The notes under the pieces were generated by a model. That model searched no databases. It saw only the letters and a program-made list of their open reading frames with translations, and was not told where the DNA came from. Shown in pieces: positions 41,122 to 50,891 of a DNA stretch of 64,000 bases; within the stretch, counting starts at the first letter, position 1; each line of letters begins with the position of its first letter. The DNA lies in NCBI RefSeq assembly GCF_917563885.1, contig NZ_CAKJTG010000010.1, forward strand, positions 62,001 to 126,000. Reading direction: 5' to 3'. A program made the position numbers and the translations under genes. This DNA is from Pseudoneobacillus rhizosphaerae (GTDB taxonomy: Bacteria; Bacillota; Bacilli; Bacillales; Cytobacillaceae).

Positions 41122-43884
41122 TTACTGACCCTTTTTAATAATAATTCGATATAAAAAAGCGCTGTATTGAACCCTTGTAACGGTTCCTCCCGGTTTAAAC
41201 GTTCCATCTGGGTAGCCCGTTGTAATCCCATTAGCTGCTAATGCTTGAATTTGCTTTGATGCCCAATGTTTTGTTGAAACATCAACAAATCCCTTTTCAT
41301 ATACTCCTGTTAAGGAATAGGCAGAGGATAGGATGGCGGCCATTTGAGCTCTAGTAAGATTTCCTTCAGGGTCAAATATTCCATTTCCTTTTCCACTCAT
41401 ATAACCACTACCTACAACAGCCGCAATTTGCGCATAATAAGGATGCGTTTTTGGAACATCTGTAAAAGAGATATCCTTTACATTTGTTGTATCTAACTTA
41501 AAGGCTCTAGCTAATAACACGGCTGCATGAGCACGTGAAAGCTTATTTTCTGGTTGGAAAGATCCGTTTGGATAACCGTTAATAATGTCTCTTGAAGCTA
41601 AATATTCAATTTCTGTTTTTGCCCAGAATTTACTCGTTACATCGTTAAACATGTCTTCCTTGTAATCATCTAGATAGACAGCTTGAAGCTTATCTAGGTA
41701 AATCGCCCCTTTACCCTGCTTTTCAGCTAATGCTTCTGCAAGATAAATTTGTTGAATGGAAAGTGGGGCAACTGCTGTAGCTGGCACTTGTGCCTCAACA
41801 TATTTCCAACCAACCCAATTTAATTTTCCTTCTTCGGTAAAATTCAGTGTATGTGCAGTTCCTGCACCATCTAAAATTTTCCCACGAAGCCAATGATTTT
41901 TGCCATCTCCAAATACCCATACCCCTAGCTTAACTGGAGGTCCATCCAACGGCATATTCATTTTTGCATTTACATAAGCCGCAGCAATACCACTTTCACC
42001 AGTCGAAAAATCATATTCTAGTTTTAATGATGAATTTCCATTCTTCACTGGTTCGGGACTTTGAACAGGTAATATGGTTGCACTCGCCCGTGCTGTCGAT
42101 ACTGTCCAATTTGTTGAATCTTCAAAGTCATCGATGATTACAGGTTCGGCATTTACGGTTACTGTCGCCGTTACTTTCGAGTTACCGTACTTAGCTGTAA
42201 CGATTCCAGTACCTTTTTTGGTTGTAGTTAAAGTACCATCCTTCGTAAGGGTGCCGATATCTCCAGATAGAGACCATTCCACTAAACTATTGTTAAAAAT
42301 TAATGGTTGTCCATTTTCATCTAAAGCGGTAGACGTAAATTTATGGGTTTGTCCTAGTTGCATGACTAGATTATCCTTATTCAGTTTAAAAGCATGAATC
42401 GAATCCACAACAGATAAGGAGATTTCTTGCTTGGCGTTTCCGTATTGAACAACCATTTTGCCATCACCTTTAGTTGTACCTGTTACCTTCGTTCCTGTTG
42501 CTGTAGCAATTCCAGAAGGAATCGAAATTTTCACGTCTGCAGGATTTACTACTAAACTATTAAAATATTGATCTAGTACATAATCTACTCCGATATCAAG
42601 GGTAGAACCTACTAAAAGCTTTCCTTGCTGCTTTTTGTTAGCCTTCAATTGTGTTGGCTCTCCAAGTGGTGATGTACTAACAGCTTGTAGAATAGTTGAG
42701 ACTGCTCGCTCGTTTCCATCTGACGGACTATTCATTAAAGTCACTTGATTTTTGCCATAAAGTCTAGAGGATAACGTCGTTGATCCACCACCATCTAGGT
42801 TGATTGCTCTATCTGCACCAAGCTCCACAAGATATTGAGCAAACTGTTTTAAATTCATCCCTGAACTAAATCCTGGTTGGCGTCCATCAACCGTAACAAA
42901 GAAAACCCGATTTTTTGATTGGTCAATCGCTACTGCGCTTCGTGCCGTTATTTCCCTCGCACGTGAGCTATTTTCATCAATCGTCATAAATACTTTGCTA
43001 TCTTTAACTAGCATTGGTCCACTTGCTAACATAAATTGGGCATTCATCCATTTAGAATCAATTGATAAATTGAAAGATACTTTTTCTCCAATCACCAATC
43101 CTTGAAGTCGATCATTCCAAACTTTTCCCTTATAAGAAACAACAAATCCGTTAACTGGAATTTTTGTTTTTGTTTTATCACCGTACCGTCTAATTTGTTG
43201 TATGGTTCCTGTTAACTGATCGCCAAATTTAAGCGGCTCATTCAGTTTGTCTTGTTCTGTAACGACTATCAATTCCGAACCCGTTTCATTTGTATTTGTG
43301 TATCCATCTTCGTGTGAAGGTGTATAAATGATTAACTCATCGTTATTTCGAACGCGGTTTATCCCAGAAATGGGGAAGTTTTCATTTCTAAACTGAATTC
43401 GATTATTCAACGTGTAAGAATCAATTTCACTTTTACCATCAGCTGTTACACCAAATGCTATTGGTTCACTTACATACTTATCCGAACCTGCCGATATAAT
43501 CCCCGAATTATAAAGGGCATTATCTTTAGCAATTAAATACATTGGCATGCGGCTTTCAAAAAAGGAGCCATTCATCGCCCCAACCACACGGTTTCCATCT
43601 GTTCTAGATAAGTTGGCACGTGCAGTAGTGGTCATTAATTTGTTTAACGGACTTGGAATACCAACTTCTACTTTCGTATAAGGGTCCGCTAAATTTATAT
43701 CCAATATATTCATAGATTGATTGCTGCTAGTTTGATATGTAGTTTTTCCATAAACCACACCAGATGAAACTTGATATTGCTCTTTAATTGTTCCTGGATA
43801 GGAGTTTGCTGCTTTCATTTCCTTACCAGGAATTAAACTGAATAGTAATGCAGTCGTGATTGCTACCTTGAAAAACCTTTTCAA
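41122..43884 (-). CDS. SLH-anchored phosphodiester glycosidase (NAGPA domain)
   Basis: 920 residues from TTG 43884 (AAGGGGGAT upstream). Signal peptide (1-25); a NAGPA/phosphodiester glycosidase domain (about 60-410: VVGAMNGSFFESR, ARSAVAIDQSKNRVFFVTVD, ADRAINLDGGGSTTLSS); bacterial Ig-like regions (about 415-590); a carbohydrate-binding-like beta domain (about 590-730); and three SLH repeats (about 735-915). NAGPA enzymes remove sugar from phosphodiester-linked saccharides such as teichoic acid in Bacillus. It likely trims wall polymer or an exopolysaccharide. Confidence 0.93.
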   Translation of the reverse strand: MKRFFKVAITTALLFSLIPGKEMKAANSYPGTIKEQYQVSSGVVYGKTTYQTSSNQSMNILDINLADPYTKVEVGIPSPLNKLMTTTARANLSRTDGNRVVGAMNGSFFESRMPMYLIAKDNALYNSGIISAGSDKYVSEPIAFGVTADGKSEIDSYTLNNRIQFRNENFPISGINRVRNNDELIIYTPSHEDGYTNTNETGSELIVVTEQDKLNEPLKFGDQLTGTIQQIRRYGDKTKTKIPVNGFVVSYKGKVWNDRLQGLVIGEKVSFNLSIDSKWMNAQFMLASGPMLVKDSKVFMTIDENSSRAREITARSAVAIDQSKNRVFFVTVDGRQPGFSSGMNLKQFAQYLVELGADRAINLDGGGSTTLSSRLYGKNQVTLMNSPSDGNERAVSTILQAVSTSPLGEPTQLKANKKQQGKLLVGSTLDIGVDYVLDQYFNSLVVNPADVKISIPSGIATATGTKVTGTTKGDGKMVVQYGNAKQEISLSVVDSIHAFKLNKDNLVMQLGQTHKFTSTALDENGQPLIFNNSLVEWSLSGDIGTLTKDGTLTTTKKGTGIVTAKYGNSKVTATVTVNAEPVIIDDFEDSTNWTVSTARASATILPVQSPEPVKNGNSSLKLEYDFSTGESGIAAAYVNAKMNMPLDGPPVKLGVWVFGDGKNHWLRGKILDGAGTAHTLNFTEEGKLNWVGWKYVEAQVPATAVAPLSIQQIYLAEALAEKQGKGAIYLDKLQAVYLDDYKEDMFNDVTSKFWAKTEIEYLASRDIINGYPNGSFQPENKLSRAHAAVLLARAFKLDTTNVKDISFTDVPKTHPYYAQIAAVVGSGYMSGKGNGIFDPEGNLTRAQMAAILSSAYSLTGVYEKGFVDVSTKHWASKQIQALAANGITTGYPDGTFKPGGTVTRVQYSAFLYRIIIKKGQ

Positions 43885-44091
43885 TCTTAATCCCCCTTAC
43901 AAACCATTAATTGCTAATTTTTTGGTAAATCTATTACTCTCTAACCCATCTTAGCAAAAAATGTCGTTAAACTCTATCAAACAATTCTCCTAAACTGACA
44001 TTATACGACTTTTTTTTTCTTCAAAAGTCTCTTAAATTTCAATTACCGCAAATTATTTCCTAGAAAATAGTCGAGAGAGAGAAAATAACAA

Positions 44092-44135
44092 AAGAAAAGG
44101 AGAGGTCATGTCGAAACACGAATTCTCCTTTTCTA
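44092..44135. repeat. 11-bp inverted repeat with 22-nt loop
   Basis: AGAAAAGGAGA (44092-44102) and TCTCCTTTTCT (44125-44135). On the minus strand a T-rich tract follows, so it could be a second terminator of the ligase gene or a leader structure of the glycosidase gene. Confidence 0.45.
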
Positions 44136-44153
44136 TCCATAGTTTCACAGCAC

Positions 44154-44186
44154 AAAAAAACCTCTACTATAAAGTAGAAGTTTTTC
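44154..44186 (-). terminator. Terminator overlapping the O-antigen-ligase stop
   Basis: AAAAACTTCTAC-TTTATA-GTAGAGGTTTTTTTG on the minus strand; the TAG stop falls in the hairpin. Confidence 0.88.
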
Positions 44187-45618
44187 CTTTTCTTTGTTTT
44201 ATTGTGAAAGCACCTAATAAAATAAAATAAAATAATGTGAAAAGCTTTAACTCCCAAATGTTATAAAATAGCCCCATAACACCTGTCGAGAACCATAAAG
44301 CAATCATGAAGTTTGATAAAAACACTTTTTCCTGACGTCGCTTCCAAAACATTAGAAGTAATCCTAGAAGGAATACTGCAAAGGATATGATACCAAGTGC
44401 CCCTGTTTCGGCAATAACTTGAATATATTGGTTATCAGAGTAGAAGTTTTTACCACCATATATATCTGAACGTATTCCGTAGTTCTGATAAATCGGAGAA
44501 CCGTATGATAATGTTGCTGAATCCCCAAATGTTCCAAATCCGGACCCTAGAACTGGATAATCTTTAAAAACTTCAAAGCCTTTTTTAATGTAAAAAATCC
44601 GACCACTTTCAACCATTAGATCGATATTTTCTTCACTAGTGAGTTCCCCTAGACGTCCACCAAGGGTACCTCCTACATTATCCGCATTATGCTCGATATC
44701 TAAATCTAAAGTCTTTACAAACTGAACACCATAGTTTACCGGCGTATATACAAGGATAAATCCTAAGAGTGACGCAATGATAAGTGGACTTATGATGTTC
44801 CATTTTCTTGCTAACAGGATAAAAATGATAAGTCCTACTACTAATGCAATCCAAGTACCTCGAGAGTAGGTTAATAACAAAATCCCACTAAATAATACTA
44901 ATGTACCGAAGAGAAGCTTTCGTTGTGCAACCTTTACTTCATAAAGCAAATAAAGTGTGCAAACGATGGCGAATCCCATAAATATCGCGAGTGAATTCGG
45001 ATTACCAGTCATACCATATATACGCACAATGTTAGTCGCTGATAAAGTTTTTGCGCTCCAACTCTCTGGAAGTAGAAATTGGCGTAAAGATAGCTTTTCA
45101 ACAATCCCATGTACACTTATTACTATACCTACCAGAATGGTAACCCATGCAAAATCGATATAATCCTTTTTGTCTAACTTCATTCTTGAAACAATGAAAT
45201 ACAATAAGTACATAATGAGGAATGTTCGTAACTGAAAGATTACAGCTCCTGGAGATACACCCATTAATAGTCCAACAAATGACCCAATTAATAAGAAAGC
45301 AAAGAATCCCCATTCAAAAATATGGAAGTGGAACCAGGACTTCCAATCCTTTCGTGTATCATAAAGAACACGTAATAACACGATGAACGTTACAGCATCC
45401 CCAATTAACTTTAAGCTTGGATTCATTTCAATTAAAATCGGCCTTATCGGCACGTATAATAACAAAAGAAGTAAAGCTTGTTTCGGTTTAAGGAATGAAA
45501 AGACTGTAAAAACTCCTGTTAAGAGGATTAGTGCAATCGTGCTCGGCAAGAACATGCCAATGATTAATAGAACTAAGGCAGAAAATAAAAATCCATACGT
45601 ACGTAAATTCAAATCCAT
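44167..45618 (-). CDS. O-antigen ligase/polymerase-like membrane protein
   Basis: 483 residues with about 12 membrane helices and the long extracytoplasmic loop of the Wzy/WaaL (PF04932) superfamily (about 270-390, IFYIKKGFEVFKDYPVLGSG and FGTFGDSATLSYG). The conserved TYSRGTWIALVVGLI precedes the loop. Family members join or polymerise lipid-linked glycans outside the membrane. Its neighbours suggest a wall or capsular polymer. ATG 45618 follows GGAGAGG. Divergent from the subtilisin-SLH gene. Confidence 0.9.
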   Translation of the reverse strand: MDLNLRTYGFLFSALVLLIIGMFLPSTIALILLTGVFTVFSFLKPKQALLLLLLYVPIRPILIEMNPSLKLIGDAVTFIVLLRVLYDTRKDWKSWFHFHIFEWGFFAFLLIGSFVGLLMGVSPGAVIFQLRTFLIMYLLYFIVSRMKLDKKDYIDFAWVTILVGIVISVHGIVEKLSLRQFLLPESWSAKTLSATNIVRIYGMTGNPNSLAIFMGFAIVCTLYLLYEVKVAQRKLLFGTLVLFSGILLLTYSRGTWIALVVGLIIFILLARKWNIISPLIIASLLGFILVYTPVNYGVQFVKTLDLDIEHNADNVGGTLGGRLGELTSEENIDLMVESGRIFYIKKGFEVFKDYPVLGSGFGTFGDSATLSYGSPIYQNYGIRSDIYGGKNFYSDNQYIQVIAETGALGIISFAVFLLGLLLMFWKRRQEKVFLSNFMIALWFSTGVMGLFYNIWELKLFTLFYFILLGAFTIKQRKGKTSTL

Positions 45619-45823
45619 CTGTCGACCTCTCCATTGTATGCTACTAATTTATTGACATATACTTATCAAATATACCTTAACAATTTCCAATTCGTCAAAG
45701 CCAAATTTAAGAAAAGTGTCAAAATATTTTTATAATTATCTGTTTATGTCAAATAAAGTCATATTATTAGTAGCTTTATATTTGATATAATATTGATACT
45801 TGTCTATAAGGAGTACAAAAGTG

Positions 45824-47944
45824 ATGAAAAATCGAACTTGGCTTATCTTATTTATTAGCATACTTATATTACCTGTATCCATTCAGAGTCAAACGATTAA
45901 TCCCATCGACCCTTTATACGAGGAACAGTGGGCTTTAAAAAATATTGGTTTTGAAAAGTCTGGTTTATCACAACAAAAACCTAGAAATAAAATAGTAGGA
46001 AAAAAGATTGAGACCCCATTAGAGACAATCGTTTACGACGAAAAGCCCTTTTCCGCTGCTAGCTTTACTCTTCATTTTGGATCAGATCAGATTCGTCGGC
46101 TTTCAATTGAACTAGCGAATCCACAAGGTAGTTGGTCGGTGGCAGTACGAAATAGCCGGAAAGAACTTCTTAGGCACAATACTTCTACTTATAAACGAAT
46201 TGATTTACTATTACCTAAAAATGCAAATCTTTCAGAGCTAGACATTTCATTAAAAAAGACTGAAGGTGAATGGGTCGAAACACCTAAAATAAAGAGATTA
46301 ACAGGACTAAACTCCTCCATTATAGCGGTGATAGACTCTGGTGTCACTTTGGAACATGAAGATTTCTGCGATAATATCCTTTATAGTCTTGGAAAAGATT
46401 ATCGTGAAGGAATGGATTTGCCTGTTGATAGTAACGGACACGGTACTCATGTTACTGGAATAATTGCAGCTTGTAATCAAAATGGAGTGGGCTTAACTGG
46501 TGCTATTGGTGGGGCAGAAATCGATGTGATTCCTTTAAAAGTATTAGGTGCGGATGGATTGACGGATGATTTTGTTTTAGCTGAGGCTGTTCAAAAAGCG
46601 ATTCAGCTTGATGTAGATGTTATTAATATAAGTATCGCTGGAGTAACAATTGAAAATGTGTTCAGAAAAGCAATTCGCGATGCATTACTTTTAGGAATTC
46701 CTGTTGTTGCGGCCGCTGGCAATGGAAATAATCCAACAGAAAATATCTTTCCCGCAAGTCTCCCAGGGGTGATTGCTGTTGCTGGTGTCACTCAATACGG
46801 AAAAAAGGTTCCAAGATCAAATTTCGGCTGGGAAGTGGATATTAGTGCCCCTGGTTTTGAAATAGTAAGTACATATACAACACCAAGCTACACAAAATTG
46901 AGCGGTACCTCCATGGCAACACCTTTTGTCACTAGTGTGGTTGCTCATTATAAAAAGATAAACCCACAGCTTGATTTTGTTCAAATAAATCAATTACTCG
47001 CTAGGAGTGCACTTGATTTAGGCGGAAAAGGCTATGATATTTATACAGGTGCTGGTCTTGTACAATTTTCTAATAACTTGGATGATATCGGAAAAATTGA
47101 TTGGTTAAATTTAAAACCAAATCAGCCAATCGAAAACAAAGCCGAAATAGTTTTAGGTTTTTCTCGCGAGTTGGTGGGGAAGTCGGTGTTAATTTTTAAG
47201 GACGAGCGGATTTTTAGAACGATAGAAGTGGATGAAATGATTGAAGAGATTTCACTTAAAGGCACTCCGTTCTCGATTCGTGAAAACTCGATGTTTGCAG
47301 TTGTGGTTGATGCTGAAAATCGTGTATTAGACAGTTCATCTATTTCAGTTATAAATTCGAAACTCGCCATGAATTCAGGAGAATTTAAGGATGTTGCAAA
47401 ATCACATTGGGCTTATGAGGAGATTTTACAGGCGACAACGGTAAAATTGGTGAATGGCTATTCTGATGGCAGCTTTAAGCCATCTGACAGTATTAATCGT
47501 CGCCAAAGCATGATGATGCTGAATCGATTATTTTCAAGTGAGAAACCTGGATCTTTGTCCATTCCTTTTAAAGATGTCACGTTATCAACTTCAGGGGTAT
47601 TGGCCATTCTGAATGGCGCTGAGAAGGGATATATCAAAGGTCTAAATGGCTTCTTTCTTCCAGAGAAAAAGTTAACACGTGCTCAAATGGCTTTAATTTT
47701 GTCTCGAGCACTAGAGCTAACAAACAACGCAAAGGGTAAGAATACACATCCCTTTAGGGATGTCCCACAAAACGCAGAATACTTTAAGGCAGTTCAAGCA
47801 TTAACCGATTTAGGCATCATAACAAAACAATCTTATTTCAGACCAAACGAAACCATAACACGTGCCCAATTCGCCGCCATGTTAATCAGAACCCACCAAA
47901 TCCTAAATGATAATAAACAAAAAGCACTAGGAGCAACGCTCTAG
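45824..47944 (+). CDS. SLH-anchored subtilisin-like serine protease (S8)
   Basis: 706 residues from ATG 45824; GTG 45821 immediately before is equally well spaced to AAGGAG. Signal peptide, a 130-residue prodomain-like region, S8 peptidase (about 165-400) with the triad in order Asp (AVIDSGVTLEHEDF), His (NGHGTHVTGIIA) and Ser (LSGTSMATPFV), plus the oxyanion Asn (VAAAGNGNNP). A beta region leads to three SLH repeats (about 520-700: SHWAYEEILQATTVKLVNGY, SGVLAILNGAEKGYIKGLNG). Wall-held protease, possibly for nutrition or surface-protein turnover; TATAAT at 45786-45791 is a -10 candidate. Confidence 0.94.
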   Translation: MKNRTWLILFISILILPVSIQSQTINPIDPLYEEQWALKNIGFEKSGLSQQKPRNKIVGKKIETPLETIVYDEKPFSAASFTLHFGSDQIRRLSIELANPQGSWSVAVRNSRKELLRHNTSTYKRIDLLLPKNANLSELDISLKKTEGEWVETPKIKRLTGLNSSIIAVIDSGVTLEHEDFCDNILYSLGKDYREGMDLPVDSNGHGTHVTGIIAACNQNGVGLTGAIGGAEIDVIPLKVLGADGLTDDFVLAEAVQKAIQLDVDVINISIAGVTIENVFRKAIRDALLLGIPVVAAAGNGNNPTENIFPASLPGVIAVAGVTQYGKKVPRSNFGWEVDISAPGFEIVSTYTTPSYTKLSGTSMATPFVTSVVAHYKKINPQLDFVQINQLLARSALDLGGKGYDIYTGAGLVQFSNNLDDIGKIDWLNLKPNQPIENKAEIVLGFSRELVGKSVLIFKDERIFRTIEVDEMIEEISLKGTPFSIRENSMFAVVVDAENRVLDSSSISVINSKLAMNSGEFKDVAKSHWAYEEILQATTVKLVNGYSDGSFKPSDSINRRQSMMMLNRLFSSEKPGSLSIPFKDVTLSTSGVLAILNGAEKGYIKGLNGFFLPEKKLTRAQMALILSRALELTNNAKGKNTHPFRDVPQNAEYFKAVQALTDLGIITKQSYFRPNETITRAQFAAMLIRTHQILNDNKQKALGATL

Positions 47945-47953
47945 TGCTTTTCC
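47920..47953 (+). terminator. Terminator overlapping the protease stop
   Basis: AAAAGCACTAG and CTAGTGCTTTT arms; the TAG stop lies in the right arm. Confidence 0.8.
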
Positions 47954-47954
47954 G

Positions 47955-47999
47955 CATTAAAGGAGTGGGGGACAGTCCCTCATAACTTTAACGCGTTAA
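47955..47999. repeat. Dispersed GGGGACNGTCCCC element, copy C1
   Basis: GGGGGACAGTCCCT followed by ACTTTAACGCGTTAA; directly abuts a second copy. Confidence 0.75.
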
Positions 48000-48040
48000 T
48001 CCCCTTGGGGACAGTCCCTCGATACTTTAAAGTGGTGAAG
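48000..48040. repeat. Dispersed GGGGACNGTCCCC element, copy C2
   Basis: TTGGGGACAGTCCCTCGATACTTTAAAG begins here, without the GCG-TTAA tail; tandem with C1. Confidence 0.7.
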
Positions 48041-48109
48041 TGTTGTTAGATTTTGCACATTTTGGATACATTATTATTAAATATTTGTTGCATTTTGATT
48101 ACATTGTTT

Positions 48110-48136
48110 TCGACATTTTTTTCATTGTGTTATAAT
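48110..48136 (+). promoter_or_regulatory. Promoter of the MBOAT-SGNH operon
   Basis: TCGACA (48110-48115), 15-nt spacer, TATAAT (48131-48136). The spacer is short, but the -10 is perfect. Confidence 0.5.
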
Positions 48137-48174
48137 GTCGTAGTTGTTTAAGATTAAGGTGGGAGTTGGGATTT

Positions 48175-49611
48175 TTGTTATTTAATTCTTACGTTTTTAT
48201 CCTTCTGTTTTTCCCAATTGTTTTAATTGGCTATTTTACATTGTTAAAGTTTAAGCAAAAAAACCTTGCTAAGCTTTATGTTATACTTGGCTCCATCTTT
48301 TTTTATAGCTTTTGGAGTATTAAATTTTTACCGATTCTACTCCTGTCGATCAGCGTAAATTATATCGTTTCACAATTTATTAATAAAGATACAAAGTGGA
48401 AAAAGTTAATTTTAACACTTGGAATTATCTTTAATGTTCTATTATTAGGCTATTTTAAGTATGTGGATTTTTTCATCACAAACATTAATACCTTGTTTCA
48501 ATCGCAGTTTCCCTTACTATATATTGCACTACCGTTAGGAATTAGCTTCATTACCTTTCAGAAAATTGCTTACCTAGTAGAGAGCTATCGTGGTGAAACA
48601 AAAGGGTATAGCTTTATCGACTTCTTATTTTTTGTTACATTTTTCCCACAATTGATAGCTGGACCGATTACCTATCATTCAGAGCTTATGGCACAGCTAA
48701 AAAAGCCCGAAAAGTATTATAAAAATTTAAATAATATGTCAGCCGGGCTTTACATATTTGCGATCGGCTTATTTAAAAAGGTCATTATTGCTGACACATT
48801 TGCGGTATGGGCGACGGATGGTTACAGTAATATTGAAGCACTATCCCTCGTTGATAGCTGGATTGCAACCTTGTCATACACGTTCCAGCTCTACTTTGAC
48901 TTTAGTGGTTATTGCGATATGGCAATTGGAATTGCCTTATTTTTCAACTTTGTTTTACCAGTGAATTTTAATTCTCCATATAAGGCGTTAAATATCCAAG
49001 ATTTCTGGAGAAGATGGCATATTACACTGAACCGATTCTTCACCCAATATGTTTATTTTCCTCTCGGTGGTAGCCGACTTGGAAAGGTAAGAACGTATGT
49101 GAATATCTTTATCATCTTTTTTATTAGCGGATTTTGGCATGGGGCGGGGTGGACCTTTGTCATTTGGGGAATCCTGCACGGCTTAGCAAGTATCGTTTAC
49201 CGAACATGGAGTCAGTTAGGGTTAAAACTTCCTAAAGTTTTTGCATGGTTTGTGACTTTCTTGTTTGTCCATTTAGCTTGGGTCTACTTCCGAGCACCTG
49301 ATATAGCTAGCGCACATGCGATGTTTGCCAAGATGTTTAACTTCGGAGAACTGCAGTTACCACCGAGAATTGCTAGTATTGTAGCAGATTCATTGGGACT
49401 ATCGTTTCAAAGCGCAGCTTATTTCTTTGATTTAAAGCTGATTATTCTTCTAGCTATTTTCTTTGGCGTTGTACTATTTACGAAAAACTCGATTGAGAAG
49501 CTTGAAACGTTTAAACCTACTGTAAAAAATGCAGCGTTCATAAGTGTTGTAACAGTCCTCTCACTTCTTTATTTAAACCGAGTGAGTGAATTTTTATATT
49601 TTAATTTTTAG
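48175..49611 (+). CDS. MBOAT family O-acyltransferase, AlgI/DltB-like
   Basis: 478 residues from TTG 48175 (MLFNSYVFILLFFPIVLIGY, a typical family start) with GGGAG nine bases upstream; a TTG at 48166 overlaps that site. About 11 membrane helices; MBOAT marks PQLIAGPITYH, NIQDFWRRWHITLNRFFTQY and the catalytic-type His in FWHGAGWTFVIWG. AlgI/PatA-like enzymes pass acyl groups across the membrane for O-acetylation of extracellular glycans. The SGNH gene 12 bp downstream is the usual partner transferring the acetyl group to sugar. Confidence 0.93.
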   Translation: MLFNSYVFILLFFPIVLIGYFTLLKFKQKNLAKLYVILGSIFFYSFWSIKFLPILLLSISVNYIVSQFINKDTKWKKLILTLGIIFNVLLLGYFKYVDFFITNINTLFQSQFPLLYIALPLGISFITFQKIAYLVESYRGETKGYSFIDFLFFVTFFPQLIAGPITYHSELMAQLKKPEKYYKNLNNMSAGLYIFAIGLFKKVIIADTFAVWATDGYSNIEALSLVDSWIATLSYTFQLYFDFSGYCDMAIGIALFFNFVLPVNFNSPYKALNIQDFWRRWHITLNRFFTQYVYFPLGGSRLGKVRTYVNIFIIFFISGFWHGAGWTFVIWGILHGLASIVYRTWSQLGLKLPKVFAWFVTFLFVHLAWVYFRAPDIASAHAMFAKMFNFGELQLPPRIASIVADSLGLSFQSAAYFFDLKLIILLAIFFGVVLFTKNSIEKLETFKPTVKNAAFISVVTVLSLLYLNRVSEFLYFNF

Positions 49612-49622
49612 AGGGTGATGAA

Positions 49623-50720
49623 ATGTCAGCAAAGAAATTTTTTATCTTGTCGATAACCATGATGGCTACTCTTGTTCTGATCGTTTCTGCCCTTTTCTTT
49701 TATATAGATCCTCTATTTTTTTATCGTAAAACTGATCTTTATGAGCCACAATACATTGGGACAGAACGGTATCAAATGCCAGGTCTCCTTAAAACAATGG
49801 ATTACGAGACTGTTTTTACTGGAACCTCAATGGGCCGTAACTTTGAAGAAGGCTATGTCGACGAAAAGCTAAAAACAAAATCCTTTAATGCTTCTTTGCC
49901 AGCCTCGACGGCTAGAGAGCAGTCAATGGTTGCACAAACGGCGATTCGAGAAAAGGAAAAGATTGACCATGTAATTTGGGAGCTAAATTACTATTCATTT
50001 TCTGGTGAACCAGATTGGGTGACAGGACTTCCGAGTGATTTTCCAGTTTATATGTACGATCGATCAAAAATAAATGATATTCGCTATTTATTTAGCTCTT
50101 ATACATTAGAAATATTGTATAAAAATATTCAAGCTAACAAGAACGATATTCGTAGCAGGCGTAACCCTCTAACTATTTATAAATTTGGTAAAGGCGCACC
50201 GGAGGAAAGCTATGAACGGATCGAAGAAGCATTAGCAGAAATACCTGAAATGCAGGAGCTTCCTGATTACGAAACGTCAGAGACAATGATTCGTTCCTTC
50301 AAGAATAATGTTTTATCACTTGTAAAGGATAATCCTGATACAAAGTTTACATTTTTCTTTGCCCCCTATTCAGTGTATAATCAGTATATTTCTTATGAAA
50401 AACACCCTGATTATTTAACAGAAAGAATCAAATTTAAAAAAGAGGCCTTCAAACTTTTGAGCCAATATCCTAATGCAGAGCTTTATGATTTTCAAGCGAT
50501 GAAACAAATTACCTTTAATATCGATAATTATATGGGAGACGGGGTTCATTATTATAACTTTATCAATCGTTATATTATTGACTATATCTCGGAAAAAAAA
50601 CCGATTCAAAATCTAGCCCGTTACGAGCTGCTTATCGAGAAGTATGTAGACCTAGTCGAGAACTTCCAACCAGAACAATTAGAAAAAAACACAACCATTC
50701 GAAAAAACTATCAGCTTTAA
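49623..50720 (+). CDS. SGNH-like partner of the MBOAT acyltransferase
   Basis: 365 residues: one N-terminal membrane anchor (about 6-30) and an extracytoplasmic domain. A block I-like TGTSMGRNFEEGYV holds the candidate Ser, and MGDGVHYYNF provides the D-x-x-H pair near the C-terminus, as in AlgX/PatB/DltD-type O-acetyltransferases. The overall sequence is otherwise divergent. Read with the MBOAT gene as a two-gene operon, it most likely O-acetylates a wall or exopolysaccharide. ATG 49623 follows GAGGGTGA. Confidence 0.85.
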   Translation: MSAKKFFILSITMMATLVLIVSALFFYIDPLFFYRKTDLYEPQYIGTERYQMPGLLKTMDYETVFTGTSMGRNFEEGYVDEKLKTKSFNASLPASTAREQSMVAQTAIREKEKIDHVIWELNYYSFSGEPDWVTGLPSDFPVYMYDRSKINDIRYLFSSYTLEILYKNIQANKNDIRSRRNPLTIYKFGKGAPEESYERIEEALAEIPEMQELPDYETSETMIRSFKNNVLSLVKDNPDTKFTFFFAPYSVYNQYISYEKHPDYLTERIKFKKEAFKLLSQYPNAELYDFQAMKQITFNIDNYMGDGVHYYNFINRYIIDYISEKKPIQNLARYELLIEKYVDLVENFQPEQLEKNTTIRKNYQL

Positions 50721-50734
50721 ATCTAATACTGCTA

Positions 50735-50782
50735 TGCTTTAAAGTATTGGGGGACTGTCCCCCAGGACTTTAAAGCGCTAAA
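50735..50782. repeat. Dispersed GGGGACNGTCCCC element, copy D
   Basis: CTTTAAAG, GGGGGACTGTCCCCC core at 50749-50763, then ACTTTAAAGCGCTAAAG, nearly identical to copy B. It lies between the SGNH stop and the terminator. Confidence 0.8.
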
Positions 50783-50812
50783 GGCCAGCGATTTTCCGCT
50801 GGCTTTTTTCCA
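50783..50812 (+). terminator. Terminator of the MBOAT-SGNH operon
   Basis: GCCAGCG-ATTTTC-CGCTGGC followed by TTTTTT. Confidence 0.92.
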
Positions 50813-50891
50813 TTTTTTTATCCGTTATTATTATGCTGTTTCTGTATGTTGTGTGAATAGTTTGGAATGATAATTTTAAGGGGAGGTATGA

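Noticed and set aside
44060-44257. 65-codon minus-strand frame after the O-antigen ligase gene
   Set aside because: Overlaps the ligase gene and its terminator, has no RBS and no recognisable domain.
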